The notes under the pieces: generated by a model | What the model was told of the DNA's origin: nothing | Seen by the model: only the letters and a program-made list of their open reading frames with translations | Database searches by the model: none | Source: Bacillota bacterium | GTDB taxonomy: Bacteria; Bacillota; Bacilli; Paenibacillales; NBRC-103111 | Direction of reading: 5' to 3' | Assembly (NCBI GenBank): GCA_023393235.1 | Contig: JAEWMH010000065.1 | Coordinates: 1-23,846, forward strand | Length of the DNA: 23,846 bases | Program-made: the position numbers and the translations under genes | Part shown: positions 1-7,087 of the stretch, one piece after another | Layout: each line of letters starts with the position of its first letter | Numbering within the stretch: the first letter of the stretch is position 1

Positions 1-1117
1 GGTTAATGTCCTTCAGAATCGGGCCGGCGCTTTCATCGTATGCAAATGAAACGTTGCGGAGCTCTAATATCTTGGGATGAGCCGGAACCGGAAGAGCATC
101 TGCAGAGCTGCCAATAGCCGGAGTATAATCCGCAAACGACCGGATCTTGTCTATATAGAGGCTGTTCTGCTGGGCGCGGGGAAGAAGGGCGGCAATATCC
201 CTTAGGCTGTTCTTCAGCGACCCGGCCGAGTTAAACAGAGAGAGCATGCTTCCGTAGCTGAGAGCCTGCAGGACAAGGGTCCGGTACAGCAGATAGATCA
301 GATACAGGGCGTCCAAAAGCAGGCTATGAGCCCCAAAGCTGCCGATAAATCCGAGAATAATCCGTTTACGCGAGTCTGCCTGGATCGTCCGCTGCATACC
401 CCGTGTGGCTTGATGCAAATCAGATTTGAGCTTACCGGTGACCGGATGAAGTCTGATTTCCTTGGCGTACTCCGCGAGATAAAAAACCCGGCTGATGTAA
501 GCGCGCTTCCGTTCCAGGGGCTTCAGCTCCAGCTCCATTTTAAAGTTCAGCTTGGCCAACACGGCATTCACCGATAGCGTGACCGCCAGACTGGCGGCAA
601 TAAACAGGAGTCCCCCGCGGTCCAGCACCAGGAAGAAGGTTCCTGCCGCGGCGATTGTGGCACCTCTCCCGCACAGCTGCCGGACAATTTCCAGAGATTC
701 GTCCATCCGTTTTTTGACTTCCCCTACACTAACCACAAAATCATTATAAAACTGGGGCTGGTCATAACAGGCCAGGTCCATTGCCGCCGCTTTTCCGAAC
801 AGCTCCAGCTGCAAAGCCCGGTACAGCTTCTCCTTAGCCAGGGGGACGAAATAAGCGTCATTCACCGCCACCCATCCCAGCTTTACCACAATGGCCGCCG
901 AAATAAAAGCCATATAGCGCAAGGCGTCAGAAAATTCCCCGTTGTATTGGATCAGGTCAATCATGTACTTGGTGGAGTAAGCAAATTCGAAGAATACCTC
1001 CACAGAGGAATAGACAGCCAGCAGGCAAATATTGATGACATACCCCGGCGTATGCCGGAAGGCCAGCCGCAGCATATACAAGTGATTGGATACCACATGT
1101 CCCGGCTTCTGCTTCAT
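1..1117 (-). CDS. ABC exporter half-transporter, ATP-binding/permease protein (3' end outside window)
   Basis: Reading the minus strand from the ATG at 1117 gives an open frame to the window edge, about 372 residues, starting MKQKPGHVVSNHLYM. The visible part is an N-terminal membrane domain (hydrophobic stretches such as ICLLAVYSS and FISAAIVVKLGW) followed by the first strand of a nucleotide-binding domain (ILELRNVSFAYDES); Walker A and the rest lie beyond base 1. Motifs such as LACYDQPQFYN and YLAEYAKEIRL recur almost identically in the neighbouring protein, so the two are paralogues. The start overlaps the stop of the upstream gene (ATGA, 4 bp) and has a GGAGGAGGTGGG ribosome binding site, which points to translational coupling and a heterodimeric exporter in the cytoplasmic membrane. 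The cargo is unknown: peptide, lipid or drug export are all possible. Confidence 0.9.
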   Translation of the reverse strand, partial: MKQKPGHVVSNHLYMLRLAFRHTPGYVINICLLAVYSSVEVFFEFAYSTKYMIDLIQYNGEFSDALRYMAFISAAIVVKLGWVAVNDAYFVPLAKEKLYRALQLELFGKAAAMDLACYDQPQFYNDFVVSVGEVKKRMDESLEIVRQLCGRGATIAAAGTFFLVLDRGGLLFIAASLAVTLSVNAVLAKLNFKMELELKPLERKRAYISRVFYLAEYAKEIRLHPVTGKLKSDLHQATRGMQRTIQADSRKRIILGFIGSFGAHSLLLDALYLIYLLYRTLVLQALSYGSMLSLFNSAGSLKNSLRDIAALLPRAQQNSLYIDKIRSFADYTPAIGSSADALPVPAHPKILELRNVSFAYDESAGPILKDIN

Positions 1118-2919
1118 GCTCCCACCTCCTCCGCATATTTCTCTGCCTGCTTGCGGAACATGTCCGCATACTTCCCGTTTAGTGCCATCAGCTGGTCGTG
1201 GGTGCCGGTTTCTATGACAGTGCCGTTCTCCAGCATATAAATCCGGTCGGCCAGCGTTGCCATGGACAAGCGGTGGGAGATAAAAAACACCGGTTTGCCT
1301 TGGCAGGCCGCCAGCATGCTTTGGTAAATCCCGTATTCCGCTACCGGGTCCAGGGCGCTGGAGGGCTCGTCGAAAACCGCAATCTCAAACTCCTTGGCAA
1401 AGGCTCTGGCCACCGCGATTTTCTGGTATTCCCCGCCGGAGAGAACGGCTCCGTCTTCGTCAAACTCCCGGGTCAGCACGGTGTCCATCCCCTTCGGCAG
1501 AGATGCCACTTTGTCGTAGACGCCGCTTTTCACAAGCGCATCCCGCACGCAATGGTAATCCGCAGCCGTTACAGGCTGGCGCATCAGCACATTTTCGGCC
1601 ACCGTCATCGCAAAAATTCTGAAGTCCTGGAAGGCAGTCCCGAACAAAGCGCGGTAGGAGTCCAAGCGGTAATCACGGATGATTCTCCCGTTCAGCAGCA
1701 GCTGGCCATGAGTGGGGTCATATAAACGCATCAACAGCTTGACCAGTGTGGTTTTGCCTGCGCCGTTGTGGCCGACCAGGGCGATCTTCTCGCTGCCCTC
1801 AATGCGGATACTGATGTCACGGAGCACGGGGGTGCTTGCACCGGGGTAGGTGAAGCTGACCTGATCAAGCTCTAAGGATTGAACAAGCTTTGCGGGAGCA
1901 GGTGCTTCCGGATTGTCCTTCATTTTGATTTCGTAGGAGAGGAAGCCCCGCAAATTTTGGATATACAGGCTGTTCTGGAACACCTTAATCAGGCTCTCCG
2001 ACAGTCCGATGAGAATCCAGCTTGCGCTGACCATGGCGCTGGTTAATACCGCAAATTCGCTGACCTCCAGGGTGCGGGACACCATGGTCCGGTAGAGGCT
2101 GTACAGGAGCACCCCCTGGAAGATCACCAGGAACGTAAAGATGTTCTGCCAAAAGTGGACGCCGGCCACACGCGGGGCAAACCGCCGGACAACGGTATTG
2201 ATGCCGGAATATCCCTCTTCATAGGTCTTCTTCAGCACGCGGAAAATGCCGGACATGCGGATTTCCTTGGCATAATCCTGCAGGTATACCACACGGTTCA
2301 CGTAATCCAGCTTACGCTGGTGGGAAACGCTTTCCTGGTCCCGCGCATAAAGCAGGCGGTTATGCCATTTGCCGAACAGAAATTTGCCTGCAAAAGGGGA
2401 GAGGACAAATAAAATGACCCAATGGTCGATCATATACATGTTGACCATTACCCCGATGCCTGCCAGAACAGCGCAGACCGTATCTGCTGTTGTTTCCAGC
2501 ACAGAGATAACCCGGGATTCCGTTTCTTTGACGGCCATGGTATAGCGGTTGTAAAATTCCGCGTCCTCGTAGCAGGCCAGCTCCACCTGCGCCGCCTTGT
2601 CATAAAGCTGGCCATTCAAATGCTCAAAAAGCAGAGCATCGGTTTTCGGCTTATAGCTGGTTTCTGCCCATTGCTCAAACCAGTTGCAGACCCCGAAGAA
2701 CAGGGCGCTCCCCGTAATGAAAAGAGCAATTTGGCCGAAGCTTTGGCCGGTTTCGATGGCATGGAGCACATATTTAACCAGCACAATACTGTAAAACACC
2801 CAGGCAGTATAGCCAATAGCCTTCAGGAGGAATTCTGCAGCGATCCGGCCCGGACAGATGCGGAAAACCAGCTTCAGGATAAAGAGGTTATTGGGGAAAA
2901 CTCCGCTTTGATTGTTCAT
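1114..2919 (-). CDS. ABC exporter half-transporter, fused membrane and ATPase domains
   Basis: A 601-residue exporter-type ABC protein. The first ~320 residues form the membrane domain with several hydrophobic helices (around 34-50, 62-80, 145-175, 255-275). The ATPase domain covers ~345-600: Walker A GHNGAGKT at 383-390, Q-loop in FQD near 430, signature LSGGE at 493-497, Walker B IAVFDE at 513-518 and switch His549 in FISHRLS. All catalytic residues are present, so this half should be able to hydrolyse ATP. The ribosome binding site AAGGAG stands just upstream of the ATG. It is first in a two-gene operon with the paralogue that overlaps it, and the pair probably works as a heterodimer. No precursor peptide, modifying enzyme or two-component system is next to it, so the transported substrate cannot be inferred. 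Confidence 0.93.
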   Translation of the reverse strand: MNNQSGVFPNNLFILKLVFRICPGRIAAEFLLKAIGYTAWVFYSIVLVKYVLHAIETGQSFGQIALFITGSALFFGVCNWFEQWAETSYKPKTDALLFEHLNGQLYDKAAQVELACYEDAEFYNRYTMAVKETESRVISVLETTADTVCAVLAGIGVMVNMYMIDHWVILFVLSPFAGKFLFGKWHNRLLYARDQESVSHQRKLDYVNRVVYLQDYAKEIRMSGIFRVLKKTYEEGYSGINTVVRRFAPRVAGVHFWQNIFTFLVIFQGVLLYSLYRTMVSRTLEVSEFAVLTSAMVSASWILIGLSESLIKVFQNSLYIQNLRGFLSYEIKMKDNPEAPAPAKLVQSLELDQVSFTYPGASTPVLRDISIRIEGSEKIALVGHNGAGKTTLVKLLMRLYDPTHGQLLLNGRIIRDYRLDSYRALFGTAFQDFRIFAMTVAENVLMRQPVTAADYHCVRDALVKSGVYDKVASLPKGMDTVLTREFDEDGAVLSGGEYQKIAVARAFAKEFEIAVFDEPSSALDPVAEYGIYQSMLAACQGKPVFFISHRLSMATLADRIYMLENGTVIETGTHDQLMALNGKYADMFRKQAEKYAEEVGA

Positions 2920-2951
2920 GGCGAACTCCTTATATTGGAAATGAAGAAGAA

Positions 2952-2981
2952 CATATATTCCCTATTGTGAACATTTTCCAA
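2952..2981 (-). promoter_or_regulatory. Candidate sigma-A promoter of the ABC exporter pair
   Basis: On the minus strand TTGGAA (2976-2981) and TATATG (2952-2957) are separated by 18 bp and lie about 33 bp upstream of the start codon. Both boxes are imperfect, so this is a candidate only. Confidence 0.4.
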
Positions 2982-2999
2982 TAAATAATCAATGGGGAA
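2958..2999. repeat. Spaced inverted repeat at the ABC exporter promoter, possible operator
   Basis: TTCCCTATTG at 2958-2967 is matched on the opposite strand by CAATGGGGAA at 2990-2999, 9 of 10 positions, with a 22-nt gap. The arms lie between the candidate -10 and -35 boxes and just upstream of the -35 box. Centre-to-centre distance is 32 bp, about three helical turns. This could be a binding site for a dimeric regulator; no regulator gene is adjacent. Confidence 0.4.
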
Positions 3000-3053
3000 T
3001 TTTATTGCCAACCAAATTATCCGCGGGCGGCTTGTCCGCTTCAGACGGGAGAA

Positions 3054-3082
3054 TTGCAGGAGGACGGCGGATGTGGTAAAAC
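3054..3082 (+). promoter_or_regulatory. Candidate promoter of the alpha/beta hydrolase gene
   Basis: TTGCAG (3054-3059) and TAAAAC (3077-3082) are 17 bp apart and end 36 bp before the chosen GTG start. The -10 box is weak (4 of 6), so confidence is low. Confidence 0.35.
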
Positions 3083-3117
3083 CGGTATAAACAGGTTTCA
3101 GAATGGAGGTATTCCCA

Positions 3118-3963
3118 GTGCCTTATTTCACATCCTTTCAATTAACGCCAGCCGCTGACCGGATCATCCGGGCGGACTGGTACCGTCCGTCCGGTGCTGC
3201 TTCCCGGGGAACTGTATTGGTTGCCCATGGCTACAAGGGCTTCAAAAATTACGGGATGTTCCCCCGGATCGGGGAGCTTCTGTCTGTGGACTATGATGTG
3301 ATTGTGTTTAATTTCAGCCATAACGGTGTGGGTGAGGAGCTGACGGAGTTTACGGAGCTGGAGAAATTCGCCCGTAATACCTGTTCCCTGGAGCAGGAGG
3401 ATCTGCTTGCTCTGGTGGAAGCTGTAAGAGGGGGCGTGCCATCTCCTGATGACGGGAGCCAGCCGGAGGCGGGACGATTGTTTTTGCTGGGCCACAGCAA
3501 AGGCGGCGGGGGAGTCCTATTATTCGGGCTCGACCATGCGGAGCTGGTAGACGGAATCATCAGCTGGAATGGAATCGCCAGCTTCGACCTTTATTCGGAA
3601 GAGGAGAAACGGATGATGCGGGTGGAGGGACGGGCTTTCACGGTGAATGCCCGGACCAAGCAGCAGATGCCTCTGGACCTGGTCATTCTAAAGGATCTGG
3701 AAGCCAATGCCGAACGGTTCGATCTGGTTGGCCGGATCGGCAGTCTCCGTGTTCCTGCGGTTCTGATCCAGGGTGAGCGGGACGGCAAACATCTGCTGGC
3801 CGGATCGGCCCGGTTGAAGGAGGCACAGCCGGAGCTGGAATGGCTGATGGTCCCCGGAGGGGATCACCGGTTCAACACCGTGCATCCCTACGAGGGGGAC
3901 ACGGAGGCCTTCCTGGAGGCAATCCGCCTCACGCGGCAGTGGCTGGAGGGGCATAGCAGATAA
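3118..3963 (+). CDS. Alpha/beta hydrolase family protein
   Basis: A serine hydrolase of about 281 residues with a complete catalytic set: an oxyanion loop in VAHGYKG, nucleophile Ser127 in GHSKGG, acid Asp222 in GERDGKH and His250 in GGDHRFN (numbered from the GTG). It has no signal peptide and is probably cytoplasmic. The best start is the GTG at 3118, because GGAGG at 3105-3109 sits 8 bases ahead of it. An in-frame ATG at 3103 gives five more residues (MEVFP), but its own upstream region has no good ribosome binding site and the GGAGG would lie inside the coding sequence. The gene is transcribed away from the ABC exporter pair. The substrate is unknown; the family includes esterases, thioesterases and peptidases. 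Confidence 0.85.
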   Translation: MPYFTSFQLTPAADRIIRADWYRPSGAASRGTVLVAHGYKGFKNYGMFPRIGELLSVDYDVIVFNFSHNGVGEELTEFTELEKFARNTCSLEQEDLLALVEAVRGGVPSPDDGSQPEAGRLFLLGHSKGGGGVLLFGLDHAELVDGIISWNGIASFDLYSEEEKRMMRVEGRAFTVNARTKQQMPLDLVILKDLEANAERFDLVGRIGSLRVPAVLIQGERDGKHLLAGSARLKEAQPELEWLMVPGGDHRFNTVHPYEGDTEAFLEAIRLTRQWLEGHSR

Positions 3964-3991
3964 CGTGCGGAAGGGAGCATGTGCTTTCAGG

Positions 3992-4015
3992 ATAGCGGAA
4001 GCGGATTTCCGCTAT
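3992..4015. repeat. Short palindrome, ATAGCGGAA/TTCCGCTAT
   Basis: Perfect 9-bp inverted repeat with a 6-nt loop, the first of three intact hairpins of one family in the 300-bp gap after the hydrolase gene. It lacks a T-run, so it is not an obvious terminator, although it is close to the hydrolase stop codon. Confidence 0.75.
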
Positions 4016-4040
4016 TGCGTTCATGCCGGCACCAGTTGAT

Positions 4041-4070
4041 GGAATAACGGAACCTGGTTTCCGTTATTCC
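4041..4070. repeat. Short palindrome, GGAATAACGGAA/TTCCGTTATTCC
   Basis: Perfect 12-bp inverted repeat with a 6-nt loop (CCTGGT). The core AATAACGGAA and the loop length are shared with the hairpin at 4158-4183. Confidence 0.8.
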
Positions 4071-4106
4071 CTGCTCCCTCACTGATTCAGAATAGGACCA
4101 TAGGAA

Positions 4107-4115
4107 ATAGCGGAA
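4107..4115. repeat. Half copy of the ATAGCGGAA palindrome
   Basis: ATAGCGGAA occurs here without a clean partner arm: the following bases (GGTCTGCTCTT) only partly match TTCCGCTAT. It looks like a decayed member of the family. Confidence 0.45.
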
Positions 4116-4157
4116 ACGGTCTGCTCTTATCACGCCTGGTTAGCCGGTTCCGGGTGG

Positions 4158-4183
4158 AATAACGGAAAAATGCTTCCGTTATT
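4158..4183. repeat. Short palindrome, AATAACGGAA/TTCCGTTATT
   Basis: Perfect 10-bp inverted repeat with a 6-nt loop (AAATGC). It ends 27 bp upstream of the tRNA-Val -35 box. Confidence 0.8.
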
Positions 4184-4210
4184 GGGGCTTGAAACCCTTT
4201 CCAAAAACGG

Positions 4211-4239
4211 TTGACAGCTGTAGGCAGTCTTGGTAAAAT
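4211..4239 (+). promoter_or_regulatory. Sigma-A promoter of tRNA-Val
   Basis: A consensus TTGACA (4211-4216) and TAAAAT (4234-4239) with a 17-bp spacer. The expected transcript start is about 17 bp upstream of the mature tRNA 5' end. Confidence 0.85.
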
Positions 4240-4262
4240 TCAATTACCATAACATTGCATAT

Positions 4263-4335
4263 GACTTGCTAGCTCAGCTGGGAGAGCACCATCTTGACAG
4301 GGTGGGGGTCAGTGGTTCGAGCCCACTGCAGGTCA
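4263..4335 (+). tRNA. tRNA-Val (anticodon GAC)
   Basis: Folds into a full cloverleaf: acceptor GACTTGC/GCAGGTC (7 bp, one G-U), T8-A9, D stem GCTC/GAGC, anticodon stem CCATC/GGTGG with loop TTGACAG (anticodon GAC, reading GUC and GUU), variable loop GGGTC, T arm AGTGG-TTCGAGC-CCACT and discriminator A. No CCA is encoded; it must be added after transcription. It is a single-gene unit with its own promoter and terminator. Confidence 0.93.
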
Positions 4336-4347
4336 CTATAGATATGG

Positions 4348-4398
4348 AAAGGGTTTGAAGGATTCCTCAACAGGAGGAATCCTTCAAACCCTTTTTCC
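4348..4398 (+). terminator. Rho-independent terminator of tRNA-Val
   Basis: A 21-bp perfect stem (4348-4368 with 4374-4394), a 5-nt loop AACAG, and T residues at the base of the 3' arm. The left arm begins only 12 bp after the tRNA. Confidence 0.9.
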
Positions 4399-4502
4399 TT
4401 TGGATTTGACCCAAGATGTGACATTATGTTCACAATTGCTTCAGATGATGCAGGATTGCATGGAATGGGGTAAAATAGAGGTATCCAAGGAGGCGTATAT
4501 GT

Positions 4503-4667
4503 ATGAAAACCCATAATTGTTGCGGAGACGGCATTGCCTGCGATATTCCCGTAGAGCTGCCGGAGGATTACATGGACACCTTGTACCAGATGTATGTGAA
4601 GGATTGTGAGAAGGAAGGCAAGGAGCCGCAAACCAAAGCCCAGTGGTTGGAAAACATAAGCGCGTAA
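4503..4667 (+). CDS. Small Cys-rich protein of unknown function (54 aa)
   Basis: A 54-codon frame starting MKTHNCCGDGIACDIP, with Cys at 6, 7, 13 and 36. It is supported by a strong ribosome binding site AAGGAGG (4487-4493), 9 bases before the ATG, and by a clean hairpin terminator directly after the stop. An overlapping ATG at 4499 gives only five codons. The N-terminal CC-x5-C cluster could bind a metal, but I do not recognise the family. The C-terminal half is charged and probably helical, there is no signal peptide, and it is a likely cytoplasmic protein. A TAAAAT at 4471-4476 could be a -10 box, but I see no matching -35. The real frame is well supported; the function is not known. Confidence 0.75.
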   Translation: MKTHNCCGDGIACDIPVELPEDYMDTLYQMYVKDCEKEGKEPQTKAQWLENISA

Positions 4668-4675
4668 TTGCAAGG

Positions 4676-4699
4676 GGCAGCCCGAAAGGGCTGCCTTTT
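4676..4699 (+). terminator. Rho-independent terminator after the small Cys-rich gene
   Basis: GGCAGCCC-GAAA-GGGCTGCC followed by TTTT: an 8-bp perfect GC-rich stem with a GAAA tetraloop. Confidence 0.88.
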
Positions 4700-4756
4700 G
4701 TATGAGCGCCGCGGACAGCCCGGAGGGGGCGCGCAAGAAGGAGCATAAGCAAATCC

Positions 4757-6619
4757 ATGATCAAGTATGATCTGCCCATCACGAAGAATCCGCTCCGTAC
4801 CCGAGCGGATGTCCAGGAGGCGGTCCGGCAGCTGACGGAGCCGCTGAAGCCCTATTACAGCAGGGGCGGAGCCTTGCTCCGGCTCGGCAATACGGGAGCG
4901 GTATACGAGGAACGGACCGCTCAGATGGAGGCGTTTGCCCGTCCGTTGTGGGGGCTTGTGCCTCTGGCAATCGGCGGCGGGGATTCCGACCTGTGGCATA
5001 CATATGTGGAAGGCATCCGCCATGGCACCGACCCGGAGCATGAGGAATACTGGGGAGATACCGGCCATGTGGACCAGCGTTTTGTGGAAATGGCGGCCAT
5101 CGGTCTGGCCTTGTGCCTGTGCCCGGATCGGATTTGGGGACCGCTGACGGAGAAGGAACGGGACAATCTCACCCGGTGGCTCCTCCAGATCAACCGGTTC
5201 GATCTGCCGCCGAACAACTGGCGGTTCTTCATTGTGTTGGCGAATCTCGGCCTGAAACGGGCGGGAGGCGTATACAGCCAAGAGTCCGTAGACGGGGCGC
5301 TTGCGCTTCTGGATACCTTTTATTTGGGTGATGGCTGGTACTCCGACGGGGCCACGGATCAACGGGATTACTACGTTCCGTTTGCCATGCATTTCTACGG
5401 CCTGATCTATGTCGGCATGATGGACAAGGAGGATCCGGAGCGCTGCCAAGTATACAAGGACAGAGCAGCGCAGTTTGCCCGGGATTTCATTTATTGGTTT
5501 GCAGAGGATGGGTCCGCCTTGGCGTATGGACGCAGTCTGACTTACCGCTTCGCACAAGCAGGCTTCTGGGGCGCTTTAGCTTTTGCCGGGGTGGATGTGC
5601 TGGATTGGGGCGTTGTGAAGGGGCTCCTGCTGCGCAATTTGCGCTGGTGGTTCCAGCAGCCCATCTTTACTCCCGACGGCGTGCTGTCTATCGGGTATGC
5701 TTACCCCAATCTTATTATGGCCGAGGGTTATAATGCACCGGGGTCCCCGTATTGGGCCTTTAAGGCATTTTTGCCGCTGGCTCTGGGGGAAGAGCATCCA
5801 TTATGGCTGGCGGAGGAAAAGCCGCTTCCCGCTCTTGCTCCTCTGTCTGTGCAAAAGCACGCCCGGATGCTGGTCAGCCATACCGGCAATCATGTGACAG
5901 CTCTGACCTCTGGTCAATACGCCGGATTCCAGCCTGCCCACACCACCGCCAAATACACCAAGTTCGCTTATTCCAACTTTTTCGCTTTCAGCGTGCCCAA
6001 AGGGCATACGGGTTTAGGCCAAGGTGCATATGACTCTATGCTTGCGTTAAGTGAGGGCGATGACTGGTACAAGGTCCGGCAAAGATGCGAGGAAGTTAAT
6101 GTGGAGGACAAATGGATCTACTCCCGCTGGAAGCCGTGGTCCGATGTGACGGTGGAAACCTGGCTGATTCCGGCAGGTAATTGGCATATCCGGATACACC
6201 GGCTGTTGAATGGCCGGGATCTGACTGGTGCAGAGGGAGGTTTTTCCATTAGGTGGGAGGACCGTGTGCCGGAGGAGGCAGGCCGGAAGCTGCTCACTGA
6301 AGCTCATGTTGCAGTGGCTTCCTTCGGCTGGGGAGTTAGCGGTATTGTAGATCTTCGGGGCGCGCGCACAGCGGAGATCATTCCCTGTGAGGCCAATACC
6401 AACCTGATGTTTCCCCGAACAGTGCTGCCTACTCTCCATGGTACTTACCCGAAGGGGGAGCATTGGTTAGCCACTGCCGTTCTGGGTACACCGGACGAAG
6501 GGGGCGGGTTAACCTCCTGGAGCACACCTCCGGTTTTCCGTGAAAACGGAGACGGCTATCAGGTTTGGGACCGGGAGAACGGAAGCGTTCTGTGGAGCTT
6601 TTCCACCAATTCCCGCTGA
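4757..6619 (+). CDS. DUF2264 domain-containing protein
   Basis: A 620-residue protein that I recognise as DUF2264 from its N-terminus (NPLRTRADVQEAV, LRLGNTGAVYEERTAQMEAF, ARPLWGLVPLAIGG). The rest is rich in Trp, Tyr and aromatic-Gly motifs (DLPPNNWRFF, GDGWYSDGATDQRDYYVPF), consistent with an alpha/alpha-barrel carbohydrate-active fold and a beta-rich C-terminal part. The family has no settled activity; an uronyl hydrolase or polysaccharide lyase-like role has been considered. There is no signal peptide, so it probably acts in the cytoplasm on imported oligosaccharide, yet no transporter or other glycosidase is next to it. The ribosome binding site GAAGGAG (4738-4744) is 12 bases from the ATG, which is a little far. 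No clear promoter lies between the preceding terminator and the start. Confidence 0.88.
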   Translation: MIKYDLPITKNPLRTRADVQEAVRQLTEPLKPYYSRGGALLRLGNTGAVYEERTAQMEAFARPLWGLVPLAIGGGDSDLWHTYVEGIRHGTDPEHEEYWGDTGHVDQRFVEMAAIGLALCLCPDRIWGPLTEKERDNLTRWLLQINRFDLPPNNWRFFIVLANLGLKRAGGVYSQESVDGALALLDTFYLGDGWYSDGATDQRDYYVPFAMHFYGLIYVGMMDKEDPERCQVYKDRAAQFARDFIYWFAEDGSALAYGRSLTYRFAQAGFWGALAFAGVDVLDWGVVKGLLLRNLRWWFQQPIFTPDGVLSIGYAYPNLIMAEGYNAPGSPYWAFKAFLPLALGEEHPLWLAEEKPLPALAPLSVQKHARMLVSHTGNHVTALTSGQYAGFQPAHTTAKYTKFAYSNFFAFSVPKGHTGLGQGAYDSMLALSEGDDWYKVRQRCEEVNVEDKWIYSRWKPWSDVTVETWLIPAGNWHIRIHRLLNGRDLTGAEGGFSIRWEDRVPEEAGRKLLTEAHVAVASFGWGVSGIVDLRGARTAEIIPCEANTNLMFPRTVLPTLHGTYPKGEHWLATAVLGTPDEGGGLTSWSTPPVFRENGDGYQVWDRENGSVLWSFSTNSR

Positions 6620-6716
6620 CTGCAAAGCCCTCCTCCTGCTAGAATGGATGAGTATGGTTGTGAAGGATACGGCTTATCCGGCAGGAGGCCGAAAGCAGAA
6701 GGAGTGCGCAAGCAGT

Positions 6717-7061
6717 ATGAGCGGGAATGGAAAGCAGGAGCAATTGAAGGCGGCGACAGCACAGATCACACCGGAGGGCATACTGTTTAGGGACAGATAC
6801 TATACCTGCCGATTGGCTCTCCGGTACAACTGGTACGAGCAGGCGCGGGTGAGGGGCGCTTGGGAGATCAGGATATTGTTTCATCCCGAGGATGATCAGC
6901 CGGAGGCCGTCTACATAGATTCGGAGCATTTTGAGGAGGAGCGGGTATGCCAGTTTATCGGCGTACCCATGGAGCCATCCGAAACGGCCGCCTACCAGGC
7001 GAAGCTGCGGAAGCTGGCGGATGAGCGGAGAATGCTTTACGGCAACAGGCCGCTTTTTTAA
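6717..7061 (+). CDS. Hypothetical protein, possible Mu-type transposase C-terminal-like domain
   Basis: A short frame ending at 7061. I favour the ATG at 6717 (114 aa), because AAGGAG lies at 6699-6704; an ATG at 6648 (137 aa) has no visible ribosome binding site, and an even longer frame would overlap the DUF2264 gene. The core ITPEGILFRDRYYTCRLA, then WEIRILFHPEDDQPEAVYID, resembles from memory the small beta-barrel near the C-terminus of Mu/Tn7 TnsB-like transposases (GIxFxxxxY, then V-x-V-x-x-x-P-x-D-x-x-x-V-x-V). No DDE catalytic domain is present nearby, so if the likeness is real this is either a remnant or a domesticated domain. The charged C-terminus (KLRKLADERRMLYG) looks helical. 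Confidence in the frame is fair, in the relationship low. Confidence 0.6.
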   Translation: MSGNGKQEQLKAATAQITPEGILFRDRYYTCRLALRYNWYEQARVRGAWEIRILFHPEDDQPEAVYIDSEHFEEERVCQFIGVPMEPSETAAYQAKLRKLADERRMLYGNRPLF

Positions 7062-7087
7062 TCATGGCTCAATGTGAATCCCATTTG

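Noticed and set aside
4568..5557. 329-codon minus-strand frame
   Set aside because: Antisense to the 54-aa gene and the DUF2264 gene; no recognisable domain or ribosome binding site.
6540..6716. Longer start for the possible Mu-C-terminal-like ORF
   Set aside because: The first part overlaps the DUF2264 gene, and no ribosome binding site is visible before the ATGs at 6540 or 6648.
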